A stretch of DNA of 8,579 nucleotides. Origin: Acidimicrobiia bacterium (GTDB taxonomy: Bacteria; Actinomycetota; Acidimicrobiia; Spongiisociales; UBA5794). This document shows positions 1 to 6,206 of the stretch, in pieces. The notes under the pieces are model-generated. The model was not told the DNA's origin. It saw only the letters and a list, made by a program, of their open reading frames with translations, and did no database searches. Each line of letters begins with the position of its first letter. The stretch's first letter is position 1. The position numbers were made by a program, and so were the translations under genes. The stretch lies in the NCBI GenBank assembly GCA_030618675.1, contig JAUXCV010000060.1, positions 1 through 8,579 on the forward strand, in the 5' to 3' direction.

Positions 1-273
1 AACCGATTCTGGACCTTCGAGATCAAAGACGGAAAGGTCTCAGGAAGAGAGACGGCGCGCTTCTACCTGGTGAACCTCGCCGCATGGGCCGGCACCGCCG
101 GCACGATGTGGTTCGCCGAGGCGATGTTCGGGCCATTGTCGAAGATCGCGGCGAACGGCGTGTATCTGGCCACGTCGATCGTGATCCTCCTTCCGAAGTT
201 CGCGTCCTATCGCGACATCGTGTTCGGGGGGGCGATCAAAGCGCAGGAGAACAGCTCCTCCGACGCAAGATAG
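1..273 (+). CDS. GtrA-family membrane protein, 3' part
   Basis: The frame is open from the first base to a TAG at 271-273, giving the last 90 residues; the start lies outside the window. The fragment opens with NRFWTF, the conserved tail of the first half of GtrA-like proteins. Two hydrophobic stretches follow, around residues 22-41 and 50-66 of the fragment, and fit the last two of the four membrane helices usual in the family. A polar tail follows. GtrA proteins are small inner-membrane proteins thought to help translocate polyprenyl-phosphate-linked sugars for cell-surface glycans, often beside a family 2 glycosyltransferase. Such a gene lies next door here, but convergent rather than co-transcribed. 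The family call rests on the short motif and the hydrophobic pattern; the glycan served is unknown. Confidence 0.78.
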   Translation, partial: NRFWTFEIKDGKVSGRETARFYLVNLAAWAGTAGTMWFAEAMFGPLSKIAANGVYLATSIVILLPKFASYRDIVFGGAIKAQENSSSDAR

Positions 274-300
274 GGAGGCTCAGGGTCGCAGGCTCTTGCG
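264..300. terminator. Possible bidirectional hairpin between convergent genes
   Basis: CGCAAGA (264-270) is perfectly complementary to TCTTGCG (294-300). The stop codons of both convergent genes (271-273 on plus, 280-282 on minus) lie in the 23-nt loop. A second small inverted repeat, AGGAG/CTCCT (245-249 and 255-259), lies just before it. Neither is followed by a clear T-tract, so intrinsic termination is only a suggestion from the position. Confidence 0.3.
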
Positions 301-987
301 GATTCTCCACACGCCTCTGAGCGTGCGCGGTACTCGTTTGGCAAGGCTGCTCTTCGTCTCGCGCTTCTCCTCGACGACGGCCGGCACCTCGGTGATGCGG
401 TATCCGGCGCGCTCCGCACGGACGACGAGCTCTGTATCGAACAGATCCTGGGTGGAGATCACCTCCGGCGCGATCCGGTCGATGACGTCGCGACGGATCG
501 CCTTCATGCCGTGCGTGTCTGATACGCCGGATGACAGCACGAACCGCAGGACCTGATTGAACGTCCACGTAGCGAACCGGCGGACATGACCGCGCCGGTC
601 GTCTGCACCCTCGGCTCGTTTCGAGGCCAGAACAAGATCTGCATCGTCGCCGACAGCGAGAACCGATCGGAGGAACTCACCGGAGAAGTAGTCGATGTCG
701 AAGTTGACGGCCCACTCGCCGTCGGTGGAGAGGAAACCTTCCCTCATGGCTGCTCCATAGTCCGGTGTGGGGAGTTGGAGAAGGGCAAGCCCGGGATACC
801 GACCGATCAACTCGCGGACCGCCTCGGCAGTGCCATCGGTGGAACCGTTCTCAGCCACCAGAACCGTGATCCACGCCTGGATGCCGGCGATCTCCTCGAA
901 CAGCTCTGCAAGAGCGCCGGGGAGGTAGTCCGCTTCGTTGTGAACTGGGATCACGACCGAGATGGTCGTCGGTGGGTCAGGGGTCAT
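280..987 (-). CDS. Family 2 glycosyltransferase (GT-A fold)
   Basis: This encodes a 235-residue cytosolic glycosyltransferase of the GT2 superfamily, most like dolichol/polyprenol-phosphate sugar transferases. It would move a sugar from a nucleotide donor to a lipid or glycan acceptor at the membrane. Residues 12-18 read VIPVHNE, the first nucleotide-binding strand. ENGSTDGT (46-53) is the second conserved block. DID at 97-99 matches the metal-binding DXD motif. SDTHGMKAIRR (156-166) corresponds to the acceptor-side block of DPM1-like enzymes, and Asp184 is a candidate base in a DLFDTEL segment. No membrane helices are visible, so it lacks the C-terminal transmembrane domain of many GtrB-type enzymes. 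The ATG at 987 has no Shine-Dalgarno; a TACACT box lies 10 nt upstream on the minus strand. It is divergent from the mannose-phosphate operon. Donor and acceptor cannot be read from the sequence. Confidence 0.88.
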   Translation of the reverse strand: MTPDPPTTISVVIPVHNEADYLPGALAELFEEIAGIQAWITVLVAENGSTDGTAEAVRELIGRYPGLALLQLPTPDYGAAMREGFLSTDGEWAVNFDIDYFSGEFLRSVLAVGDDADLVLASKRAEGADDRRGHVRRFATWTFNQVLRFVLSSGVSDTHGMKAIRRDVIDRIAPEVISTQDLFDTELVVRAERAGYRITEVPAVVEEKRETKSSLAKRVPRTLRGVWRIRKSLRP

Positions 988-997
988 CTGGGCGGTG

Positions 998-1003
998 AGT
1001 GTA
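998..1003 (-). promoter_or_regulatory. Candidate -10 box for the glycosyltransferase
   Basis: On the minus strand this reads TACACT, a TANNNT-type -10, ending 10 nt before the ATG at 987. It would give a leader of only a few bases. No convincing -35 is visible. It sits back to back with the TACAAT box of the opposite operon, so 988-1059 is a compact divergent promoter region. Confidence 0.4.
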
Positions 1004-1047
1004 GGAACGGATCGGAAACAGGGACTCGGCCCGCCCGAGAGCGACCG

Positions 1048-1053
1048 TACAAT
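1048..1053 (+). promoter_or_regulatory. Candidate -10 box for the manB operon, leaderless start
   Basis: TACAAT ends 6 nt before the ATG at 1060 and no Shine-Dalgarno sequence precedes that ATG. This spacing is typical of leaderless transcripts in actinobacteria, where transcription begins at or next to the start codon. It also supports choosing 1060 over the in-frame upstream extension to 586, which runs through the coding strand of the opposite glycosyltransferase. No clear -35 hexamer is seen. Confidence 0.5.
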
Positions 1054-1059
1054 CCCACC

Positions 1060-2397
1060 ATGGATCTTGACACCATCTTCAAGGCGTACGACATCCGGGG
1101 TCTCTACCCGTCTGAGATCGATGAGGAGGCGGCTCGACGAATCGGGCGCGGTTTCGCCACATTCGCCGACGCCGATCGGATCGCCGTTGGACGGGATTGT
1201 CGGACCTCGTCGCCTGCGATCACCGCAGCGCTCATCGACGGGATCACCGGCACGGGAACCGATGTCATCGATATCGGCGAGATCACAACCGACGGCCTCT
1301 ACTTCGTATCCGGATCGATGGGCCTTCCCGGCGTGGTCGTGACCGCATCACACAATCCACCCGAATACAACGGGCTGAAGTTCTGTCTGGCCGGCGCTGC
1401 GCCGGTCGGTGAGGACACGGGGTTGAACGACATCAAGAGAATCGCTGCCTCGGAAGACGAGGCACAGGATGACCGCGGTTCTGTCGAAGCCATCGACATT
1501 CTCGATGGATATGTCGACCATCTCTTCGGAGTTGTCGACGCCGGTGTGTTCTCGGACTTGACCGTCGTGGCGGATGGAGGAAACGGGATGGCCGGCATCG
1601 CCCTGCCGACGGTGTTCGAGCGCTTGCCTGCCCGACTCATCGGCCTCTACCTCGAACCGGATGGCACCTTCCCGAACCACCCGGCCGATCCGCTCAGGCC
1701 GGAGAACCTCGTCGATCTCCTCGCCCTCATGGATGAGAGGAAACCGGACCTCGGCGTCGCGTTCGACGGTGATGCCGATCGGGCGTTCTTCATCGATGAC
1801 CGGAGCGTCCCGCTGCCCGGAAGTACAACGACGGCGATCATCGGCGATTGGTTTCTCAGACGAGAGCCCGGTGCGTCGATTGTGCACAACCTCATCTGTT
1901 CCAAGGCGGTTCCCGAGAGGGTTCGCATCGCTGGAGGCATTCCGGTGCGGACGAGAGTTGGGCACTCGTTCATCAAGCAGGTCATGAAGGAGACCGGCGC
2001 TGTGTTCGGTGGCGAGCACTCCGGTCACTATTACTTCCGCGACAACTACCGCGCCGACTCGGGGATCCTCGCCATGCTCGTGCTGATGCAGGTGATGTCG
2101 GAGGACGGGCGCCTCCTCTCCGATCTCCGTCTCGAGTACGAACCGTACGTAGGCTCGGGCGAGATCAACTACGACGTTGCAGACCAATCAGCGGCGACGG
2201 CCGCTGTGGCCGCCGCGTACGGCGACGCCCAGATCGATCATCTCGACGGACTGACCGTCGACCTCGGCGATCGGTGGTTCAACCTTCGACCGTCGAATAC
2301 CGAGCCGAAGCTCAGGCTCAACGCAGAAGCCCCAGACGCCGCCGGAGTCGACGAACTCGTCGCTGCGGTGGCATCGATCATCGAGGAGGGACCGTGA
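1060..2397 (+). CDS. manB: Phosphomannomutase/phosphoglucomutase
   Basis: This encodes a 445-residue alpha-D-phosphohexomutase that interconverts mannose-6-P and mannose-1-P (and often the glucose equivalents), supplying GDP-mannose and other sugar nucleotides. It is cytosolic and Mg-dependent. Family motifs appear in order: FKAYDIRG at 7-14; TASHNP at 95-100 with the phosphoserine Ser97; the metal loop DGDADR at 236-241; the sugar-recognition segment GGEHSGHYYF at 317-326; and the phosphate-binding loop RPSNTEP at 410-416. All four domains are present and the length is normal for the bacterial PMM/PGM subfamily. The frame stays open upstream to 586, but FKAYDIRG close to the N-terminus and the TACAAT box fix the start at 1060. 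The stop overlaps the next start (GTGA), so it heads a coupled operon. Substrate preference between mannose and glucose cannot be settled by motif. The EHSGHYYF form is that of bifunctional or PMM enzymes. Confidence 0.93.
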   Translation: MDLDTIFKAYDIRGLYPSEIDEEAARRIGRGFATFADADRIAVGRDCRTSSPAITAALIDGITGTGTDVIDIGEITTDGLYFVSGSMGLPGVVVTASHNPPEYNGLKFCLAGAAPVGEDTGLNDIKRIAASEDEAQDDRGSVEAIDILDGYVDHLFGVVDAGVFSDLTVVADGGNGMAGIALPTVFERLPARLIGLYLEPDGTFPNHPADPLRPENLVDLLALMDERKPDLGVAFDGDADRAFFIDDRSVPLPGSTTTAIIGDWFLRREPGASIVHNLICSKAVPERVRIAGGIPVRTRVGHSFIKQVMKETGAVFGGEHSGHYYFRDNYRADSGILAMLVLMQVMSEDGRLLSDLRLEYEPYVGSGEINYDVADQSAATAAVAAAYGDAQIDHLDGLTVDLGDRWFNLRPSNTEPKLRLNAEAPDAAGVDELVAAVASIIEEGP

Positions 2398-2576
2398 CCG
2401 ACCATCTGATCGACCCGGCGTTGCTGGAGATCATGCAATGCCCGTCCTGCACGGGAACGCTCACCGTGCGTGACGAGGCGCCGGCGCTCGTCTGCTCGGA
2501 TTGCGGACTCCAGTACCCGATTCGCGACGGCATTCCCGTCATGCTGATCGACGAAGCCACCCCCTCCGACCGATGA
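2394..2576 (+). CDS. Trm112-like zinc-ribbon small protein
   Basis: This encodes a 60-residue protein starting at GTG, overlapping the manB stop by 4 nt (GTGA), with a purine-rich GAGGAGGG ribosome-binding stretch at 2383-2390. Its stop overlaps the next gene's ATG (ATGA). Two CxxC pairs, Cys16/Cys19 and Cys34/Cys37, would bind one zinc ion. They are followed by YPIRDGIPVML (41-51), the signature end of the Trm112/YcaR family. Eukaryotic and archaeal Trm112 activates methyltransferases acting on tRNA, rRNA and release factors; in bacteria the role is mostly unknown. Its place between a mannose mutase and the isomerase, upstream of adenosylhomocysteinase, recurs in actinobacteria as I recall. 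A methyltransferase-partner role beside an enzyme that removes the methyltransferase product is attractive but inferred. Confidence 0.85.
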   Translation: MTDHLIDPALLEIMQCPSCTGTLTVRDEAPALVCSDCGLQYPIRDGIPVMLIDEATPSDR

Positions 2577-3565
2577 CGATGTTCGATGACATCCTGAGCC
2601 TGCCGGAACAACTCCGGTGGGGGATCGGCCATGACATCGCTCCGCTGCGGTCCGACGGGCCGATCGTGTTGCTCGGCATGGGAGGATCGGCGATGGCGGC
2701 CACGATCGGGACGCTCGCGTCAACGCCGCGCGCACCGATGATCGTCCACCGTGGCTACGGACTCCCTCAATGGGCGGCCGACGGAAGAGCCTCCGTGCTC
2801 GCCGTCTCCTACAGCGGGAACACTGAAGAAGTGCTCTCGGGGGTCGAGCAGGCGATCTCAGCAGATCTCGATCTGGCTGTGATCGCCTCGGGCGGCAGAC
2901 TCGGAGAGATCGCCGTAGAGCGCAACCTGCCATACGTGGAGGTCCCGGGAGGCCTCCAGCCCCGTGCCGGAGTCGGATACCAAGCCGCGGCCGTGATTGC
3001 CATGCTCGGCGCCGGCGGCCACGTCTCGAATCCCGATGCCTCCCTCGATGAAGCTGCCGACGTCGTCGACCGACTGCTCGACGGCGGAAGGGGTGGCGCC
3101 GTGCAACTCGGCCGCGATCTCGCTGCCGGTCTCGAAGACAGGATCGCTGTGATCTACGGCGGTCTTGGAATCGGCTCAACAGCGGCGTACCGGTGGAAGA
3201 CACAGATCAACGAGAACTCCAAGCTTCCCGCCTTCTCGGGGACCGTTCCTGAGATGAACCACAACGAACTCGAAGGATGGCAACCGGGGTCGAGCGGCGC
3301 ATTCGGATTGATCTACCTCAGGGACTCCGCTGATCACCCCAGAGTGGCTCGTCGATTGGATCTCTCAGGAACGGTGTTATCCGGAAAGGTCCGTCGGGTC
3401 GGTGACGTCCATTCGACCGGAGACGGCCCTCTCGCTCGATTCTTCAGCCTCGCCGTCGTTGGGGACATCGCATCCGTTGCGATGGCGGAGGCGACCGGGG
3501 TCGACCCGACACCGGTCGAGGCTCTCGAAGCTTTCAAGACCATGCTCGCGAAAGGAACGCTATGA
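2573..3565 (+). CDS. Bifunctional phosphoglucose/phosphomannose isomerase
   Basis: This encodes a 330-residue SIS-domain sugar isomerase that interconverts fructose-6-P with glucose-6-P and mannose-6-P. It would supply the substrate of the upstream mutase. The first SIS domain has GMGGSAMA at 35-42 and the phosphate-binding SYSGNTEE at 79-86. The second carries RWKTQINENSK (207-217) and PEMNHNELEGW (226-236). Glu214 and His230 are 16 residues apart, like the catalytic Glu203 and His219 that I recall for the Pyrobaculum enzyme. The C-terminus has the family's lysine-bearing helix (Lys322). The length is near the usual 300-350. The ATG at 2573 overlaps the stop of the Trm112-like gene (ATGA), and a second ATG two codons later is possible. 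The open frame extends back to 2501, but that part only overlaps the previous gene. Some actinobacterial homologues (Rv3256c/TobH type) have diverged in function; here both catalytic candidates are retained. Confidence 0.88.
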   Translation: MTMFDDILSLPEQLRWGIGHDIAPLRSDGPIVLLGMGGSAMAATIGTLASTPRAPMIVHRGYGLPQWAADGRASVLAVSYSGNTEEVLSGVEQAISADLDLAVIASGGRLGEIAVERNLPYVEVPGGLQPRAGVGYQAAAVIAMLGAGGHVSNPDASLDEAADVVDRLLDGGRGGAVQLGRDLAAGLEDRIAVIYGGLGIGSTAAYRWKTQINENSKLPAFSGTVPEMNHNELEGWQPGSSGAFGLIYLRDSADHPRVARRLDLSGTVLSGKVRRVGDVHSTGDGPLARFFSLAVVGDIASVAMAEATGVDPTPVEALEAFKTMLAKGTL

Positions 3566-4809
3566 ACTACGACATCGCTGATTCATCACTGGCATCCGAA
3601 GGACATCGACGGATCGCCTGGGCCGATCGCAGAATGCCGGTCCTCGCTGCGATCCGGGAGCGGTTCGAGGACGAGCGGCCGCTGGAGGGTATCCGGGTCG
3701 CCGCCTGCATGCACGTGACGAGCGAGACGGCGACGCTCATGCAAACGCTGCGTGTCGGCGGGGCATCGGTGGTTCTGTGCGCTTCGAACCCCCTGTCGAC
3801 GCAGGACGACGTGGCCGCGGCTCTCGTCGATGACGGCATCCCCGTGTACGCCGTGCGTGGTGAGGATTCCGACACGTTCTACGAACACATCAACGCGATC
3901 CTCGACACCGACCCACACATCGTGTTCGACGATGGGGCGGATACGACAACCGTTCTGCACCGTCAACGGAAGGAGCAGCCGATCCTCGGAGGCCTCGAGG
4001 AGACGACGACCGGCGTGCTCCGTCTTCGAGCGATGGCTGCCGAGGGAGTTCTTCGATACCCGGTCGTCGCCGTGAACGACTCCGCAACGAAGCATCTGTT
4101 CGACAACCGGCACGGAACCGGACAATCGTCGATCGACGGGATCCTCCGGGCTTCGAACATCCTCTTCGCCGGACGCACCGTGGTCGTCGCTGGCTTCGGT
4201 GATTGTGGATGGGGTGTCGCTCGACGCGCAGCAGGCCTTGGGGCCAGTGTCGTCGTCATCGAAGTCGATCCGATTCGGGCGCTCTCGGCGGCCATGGAGG
4301 GCTACCGCCTGATGACGGCAGCCGAGGCGGCGCCGATCGGGGATGTCTTCCTCACGGTGACGGGCGACATCCACATCTTCCGACCCGAGCACTTCCTTGT
4401 GATGAAGGACAGCGCGATTCTCGCGAACGCCGGGCACTTCGATGTGGAACTCGATCTGATCGGACTTCGCGAGATGGCGGTCGATAGACGCGAGATCCGG
4501 GAGAATCTCGAGGAGTTCGAGTTGGAGGATGGGCGCCGGATCATCGTCGTAGCTGAGGGAAGGCTCGTGAATCTCAGTGCAGCCGAGGGTCACCCGGCCG
4601 ACGTGATGGACATGTCGTTCGCCGATCAGGCACTCGCTGCAGAATGGCTCGTCGACGGCGGCGGCGATCTCCCGCCCGACGTGTACACGTTGCCCCGTGA
4701 ACTCGACGAGTCCGTCGCGCGGCTCAAGCTGGAAGCGATGGGAGCGTCGCTGGAGACCCTGACAGAAGAACAAGTCCGCTACCTGGCGTCCTGGGAAGAA
4801 GGAACGTGA
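3562..4809 (+). CDS. ahcY: Adenosylhomocysteinase
   Basis: This encodes a 415-residue NAD-dependent cytosolic hydrolase that splits S-adenosylhomocysteine to adenosine and homocysteine, relieving product inhibition of methyltransferases. Visible active-site residues are His51, Thr53 and Glu55 in the CMHVTSETA block, Asp124 in DDGAD, EETTTG at 146-151, and VNDSATK...FDN with Lys177, Asp181 and Asn182. The NAD-binding glycine motif is GFGDCGWG (211-218), with Glu234 after the second strand for the ribose. The C-terminal domain has NAGHFD and the GHPADVMDMSF block. The size and the HGTGQSS segment (184-190) resemble the shorter archaeal/Thermotoga-type enzyme, not the roughly 430-490-residue form with a C-terminal KP-YRY tail. 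The archaeal class includes S-inosylhomocysteine hydrolases, but Glu55 at the adenine-recognition position favours the adenosyl substrate. The start overlaps the isomerase stop (ATGA), with AAAGGA 5 nt upstream as ribosome-binding site. It is the last gene of the operon. Confidence 0.93.
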   Translation: MNYDIADSSLASEGHRRIAWADRRMPVLAAIRERFEDERPLEGIRVAACMHVTSETATLMQTLRVGGASVVLCASNPLSTQDDVAAALVDDGIPVYAVRGEDSDTFYEHINAILDTDPHIVFDDGADTTTVLHRQRKEQPILGGLEETTTGVLRLRAMAAEGVLRYPVVAVNDSATKHLFDNRHGTGQSSIDGILRASNILFAGRTVVVAGFGDCGWGVARRAAGLGASVVVIEVDPIRALSAAMEGYRLMTAAEAAPIGDVFLTVTGDIHIFRPEHFLVMKDSAILANAGHFDVELDLIGLREMAVDRREIRENLEEFELEDGRRIIVVAEGRLVNLSAAEGHPADVMDMSFADQALAAEWLVDGGGDLPPDVYTLPRELDESVARLKLEAMGASLETLTEEQVRYLASWEEGT

Positions 4810-4812
4810 TTC

Positions 4813-4836
4813 AGTAGCGGAGTAGCGGAGTAGCGG
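4813..4836 (+). repeat. Three tandem AGTAGCGG octamers after ahcY
   Basis: Three perfect copies of AGTAGCGG begin 4 nt after the ahcY TGA. The same octamer family makes up the 51-bp inverted repeats around the four-helix-bundle gene further on. The bases before the first octamer (GTGATT plus one base) are the same as before the left inverted repeat behind hpf. Read on the minus strand, an 8-bp period translates as repeats of LLRYSATP, which can create spurious small ORFs. Confidence 0.92.
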
Positions 4837-4853
4837 AGGCACACGGAGCCTCT
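4835..4853 (+). terminator. Weak candidate terminator after the manB-ahcY operon
   Basis: GAGGC (4836-4840) pairs with GCCTC (4848-4852), extendable by a G-T pair, with a 7-nt loop. A pyrimidine-rich TACTTCTT follows. The stem begins in the last octamer of the repeat. The short stem makes this uncertain. Confidence 0.3.
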
Positions 4854-4875
4854 ACTTCTTGTCCTAGCCACGTCG

Positions 4876-4881
4876 TACGGT
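4876..4881 (+). promoter_or_regulatory. Candidate -10 box for comF, leaderless start
   Basis: TACGGT (TANNNT type) ends 7 nt before the ATG at 4889. The bases between contain a G-run (CGGGGGC) rather than a properly spaced Shine-Dalgarno, so initiation at a 5'-terminal ATG is plausible. No good -35 is seen. Confidence 0.4.
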
Positions 4882-4888
4882 CGGGGGC

Positions 4889-5608
4889 ATGCTCTGTCTT
4901 TCTTGCACCATGCCGAGTTCTGGTTCTCTCTGCGCACAGTGTCGGCTTGAACTGCGTCCGGGTCTGGAGGTATCTGTCGGGCCGGGTCTGATCGGCGTGG
5001 CCGGCTTCATTCACGAGGGGCCGGCTCGCCGTCTCGTGCACGCACTGAAGTACCGGGCCGTCGTTGCCGCGGCCGAGCCGCTTGCCGACGCGATGGCAGA
5101 GAGGATCCCCGGTTCGGCCACCGCTCTCGTGCCCATGCCGAGGGCCGCTCTTCGAGCGTTTCGCCACGGCATCGATCCGGCAGCCGTTCTCGCTGCGGCG
5201 GTCGCTCAGCGGACCGGTCTTCCCGTGATCGACGCGATTCGGCCCCGGTTGTGGTGGCGACGACACGCCGGCAGGAGGAGGGATGAACGGTCCGCTGTCC
5301 CATTCGCCCCGCTCGGTTCGCTCGTTCCGAGAGGCGCCGCGCTCGTCGACGACGTGCTCACAACTGGAGCTACGGCTCGCGCAGCGGCGGCCGCACTTGA
5401 GGGACTTCCGACTCTTGTGCTGGTCGCTACCTGCGCGAGTAGAATGGGGCCAGGAGACAGCCCCCATGGAGGTGCGGTGACGGTTCAACCGTTCAACGGT
5501 CCGACCGACCAAGGCACCCTCCGCGCCCGAACGATCAAAGCAGGTCGATTCGACGCGCCCGGAAGAAGCCGGCGGGGCCACTGTCATGATGGAAGGGAGC
5601 ACGAGTGA
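4889..5608 (+). CDS. comF: ComF-family phosphoribosyltransferase-like protein
   Basis: This encodes a 239-residue ComF/GntX-type protein. The N-terminus has two CxxC pairs (Cys3/Cys6 and Cys15/Cys18), the usual zinc finger. HALKYR at 51-56 and VPMPRAALRAFRHGIDPAA (81-99) are the family blocks before the PRPP loop VDDVLTTGATA at 153-163. ComF takes part in DNA uptake in naturally competent bacteria, but most homologues, including those beside hpf-secA in actinobacteria, have no proven role. The phosphoribosyltransferase fold ends around residue 185; the last 50 or so residues show no motif I recognise, and their DNA contains a possible hpf promoter and leader. The final TGA overlaps the GTG of hpf (GTGA), suggesting translational coupling. 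The possible non-conserved tail makes the exact C-terminus of the functional domain uncertain; the frame itself is clear. Confidence 0.85.
   Translation: MLCLSCTMPSSGSLCAQCRLELRPGLEVSVGPGLIGVAGFIHEGPARRLVHALKYRAVVAAAEPLADAMAERIPGSATALVPMPRAALRAFRHGIDPAAVLAAAVAQRTGLPVIDAIRPRLWWRRHAGRRRDERSAVPFAPLGSLVPRGAALVDDVLTTGATARAAAAALEGLPTLVLVATCASRMGPGDSPHGGAVTVQPFNGPTDQGTLRARTIKAGRFDAPGRSRRGHCHDGREHE
5440..5445 (+). promoter_or_regulatory. Possible internal promoter for hpf within comF
   Basis: TAGAAT is close to the consensus -10, with TTGTGC at 5415-5420 as a weak -35 at a 19-bp spacing. Transcription would start near 5452, giving an hpf leader of about 150 nt. Directly downstream, GGGGC/GCCCC (5446-5450 and 5460-5464) could pair around a 9-nt loop containing AGGAG. 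An own promoter would let hpf respond to stationary phase independently of comF; this is inference. Confidence 0.35.
5488..5500. repeat. Perfect 13-bp palindrome in the comF tail
   Basis: ACCGTT and AACGGT flank a single central C, a dyad-symmetric site suited to a dimeric regulator or a small hairpin. It overlaps the tandem pair CGGTTCAA/CCGTTCAA (5481-5496). It lies about 105 nt before hpf, downstream of the possible internal promoter. No function is assigned. Confidence 0.4.
5593..5599 (+). promoter_or_regulatory. Ribosome-binding site of hpf
   Basis: AAGGGAG ends 5 nt before the GTG at 5605. It decides the start codon and contrasts with the Shine-Dalgarno-less starts of manB, comF and secA. 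Confidence 0.7.
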
Positions 5609-6153
5609 ACGTTCGGATCCACGGGCGGAACACCGAGATCGCCGACGATGTCCGCGATCTCGCTCATGAGAAAGTCGAGCATGCTGGGAGGATCTTCGAC
5701 GACGTGACCAATGTCGACGTCGAGTTCTCCGAGAACGGCAATCCGAGGCAGACCGACGGCAGATATCGCGTCGAGATTACCTCAACCGCCGCCGGGCAGA
5801 TCGTCCGCGTCGAATCGGATGCGTTCGACGCACGGGCGGCCCTCGACACCGCGACCGAGAAATACGAACGGCAACTCAGGAAGCTCAAAGAACGACTCAT
5901 CCAGCGATCCCGCAAGGCAAGCCACAAGGATCTGAGTCCTCTCGAAGACGCCCCCGTTGTTCGACGCGACCATGACCCCGTCATCGTCAAGAGGAAGCGA
6001 TTCGCGATGCGGCCCATGGCGGCCGAAGAAGCTGTGCTACAGATGGAGATGCTCGGCCACGACTTCTTCGTCTTCCTCGACGCAGACACGGGCAATCAGT
6101 CTGTGATCTACCACCGCAGAGACGGCAACCTAGGAATGATCGAGCCGGAGTGA
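5605..6153 (+). CDS. hpf: Long-form ribosome hibernation promoting factor
   Basis: This encodes a 182-residue protein that binds the 30S decoding region and dimerises 70S ribosomes into inactive 100S particles in slow growth or stress. Residues 1-100 form the S30AE/YfiA domain: MNVRIHGRNTEI start, a VDVEFSENG strand, and a basic helix of the EKYERQLRKLKERL type at 85-98. After a linker, residues 125-182 form the C-terminal dimerisation domain of long HPF, with VIVKRKRFAMRPMAAEEAV, the FFVFLDADTG segment and a final IYHRRDGNLGMIEP block. The length matches the long form, not the short HPF/YfiA pair of enterobacteria. The GTG start overlaps the comF stop. The stop is followed after 3 nt by the left octamer repeat of the inserted cassette, which separates hpf from secA, its usual downstream neighbour in actinobacteria. 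Confidence 0.93.
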   Translation: MNVRIHGRNTEIADDVRDLAHEKVEHAGRIFDDVTNVDVEFSENGNPRQTDGRYRVEITSTAAGQIVRVESDAFDARAALDTATEKYERQLRKLKERLIQRSRKASHKDLSPLEDAPVVRRDHDPVIVKRKRFAMRPMAAEEAVLQMEMLGHDFFVFLDADTGNQSVIYHRRDGNLGMIEPE

Positions 6154-6155
6154 TT

Positions 6156-6206
6156 GAGTAGCTGGGTAGCGGAGTAGCGGAGTAGCTGAGTAGCGGAGTA
6201 GCCGAG
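6156..6206. repeat. Left 51-bp inverted repeat, six octamers
   Basis: Six tandem octamers (6157-6204) have the order AGTAGCTG, GGTAGCGG, AGTAGCGG, AGTAGCTG, AGTAGCGG, AGTAGCCG. With one flanking base outside and two inside they form a 51-bp repeat. Its reverse complement recurs at 6669-6719 with three mismatches, in octamers 2, 4 and 5. The unusual GG-initial second octamer is shared by both copies, so they have a common origin and did not arise by independent expansion. Confidence 0.93.

Noticed and set aside
586..1059. N-terminal extension of the phosphomannomutase by 158 codons
   Set aside because: This stretch lies antisense to the well-supported glycosyltransferase gene, shows no motif, and the family N-terminus begins at 1060 behind a good -10 box.
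4813..4836. LLRYSATP-type peptide repeats read from the octamer arrays
   Set aside because: An 8-bp tandem repeat necessarily gives an 8-residue periodic peptide in any open frame; there is no start context or conservation argument for a real protein.
3586..4842. Long minus-strand open frame opposite ahcY
   Set aside because: It starts in the octamer repeat and runs antisense to a clear enzyme gene; no domain is recognisable.
5466..5480. Mini-ORF ATG GAG GTG CGG TGA as an hpf leader peptide
   Set aside because: It is only four codons, lies inside comF, and nothing beyond the start and stop supports it.
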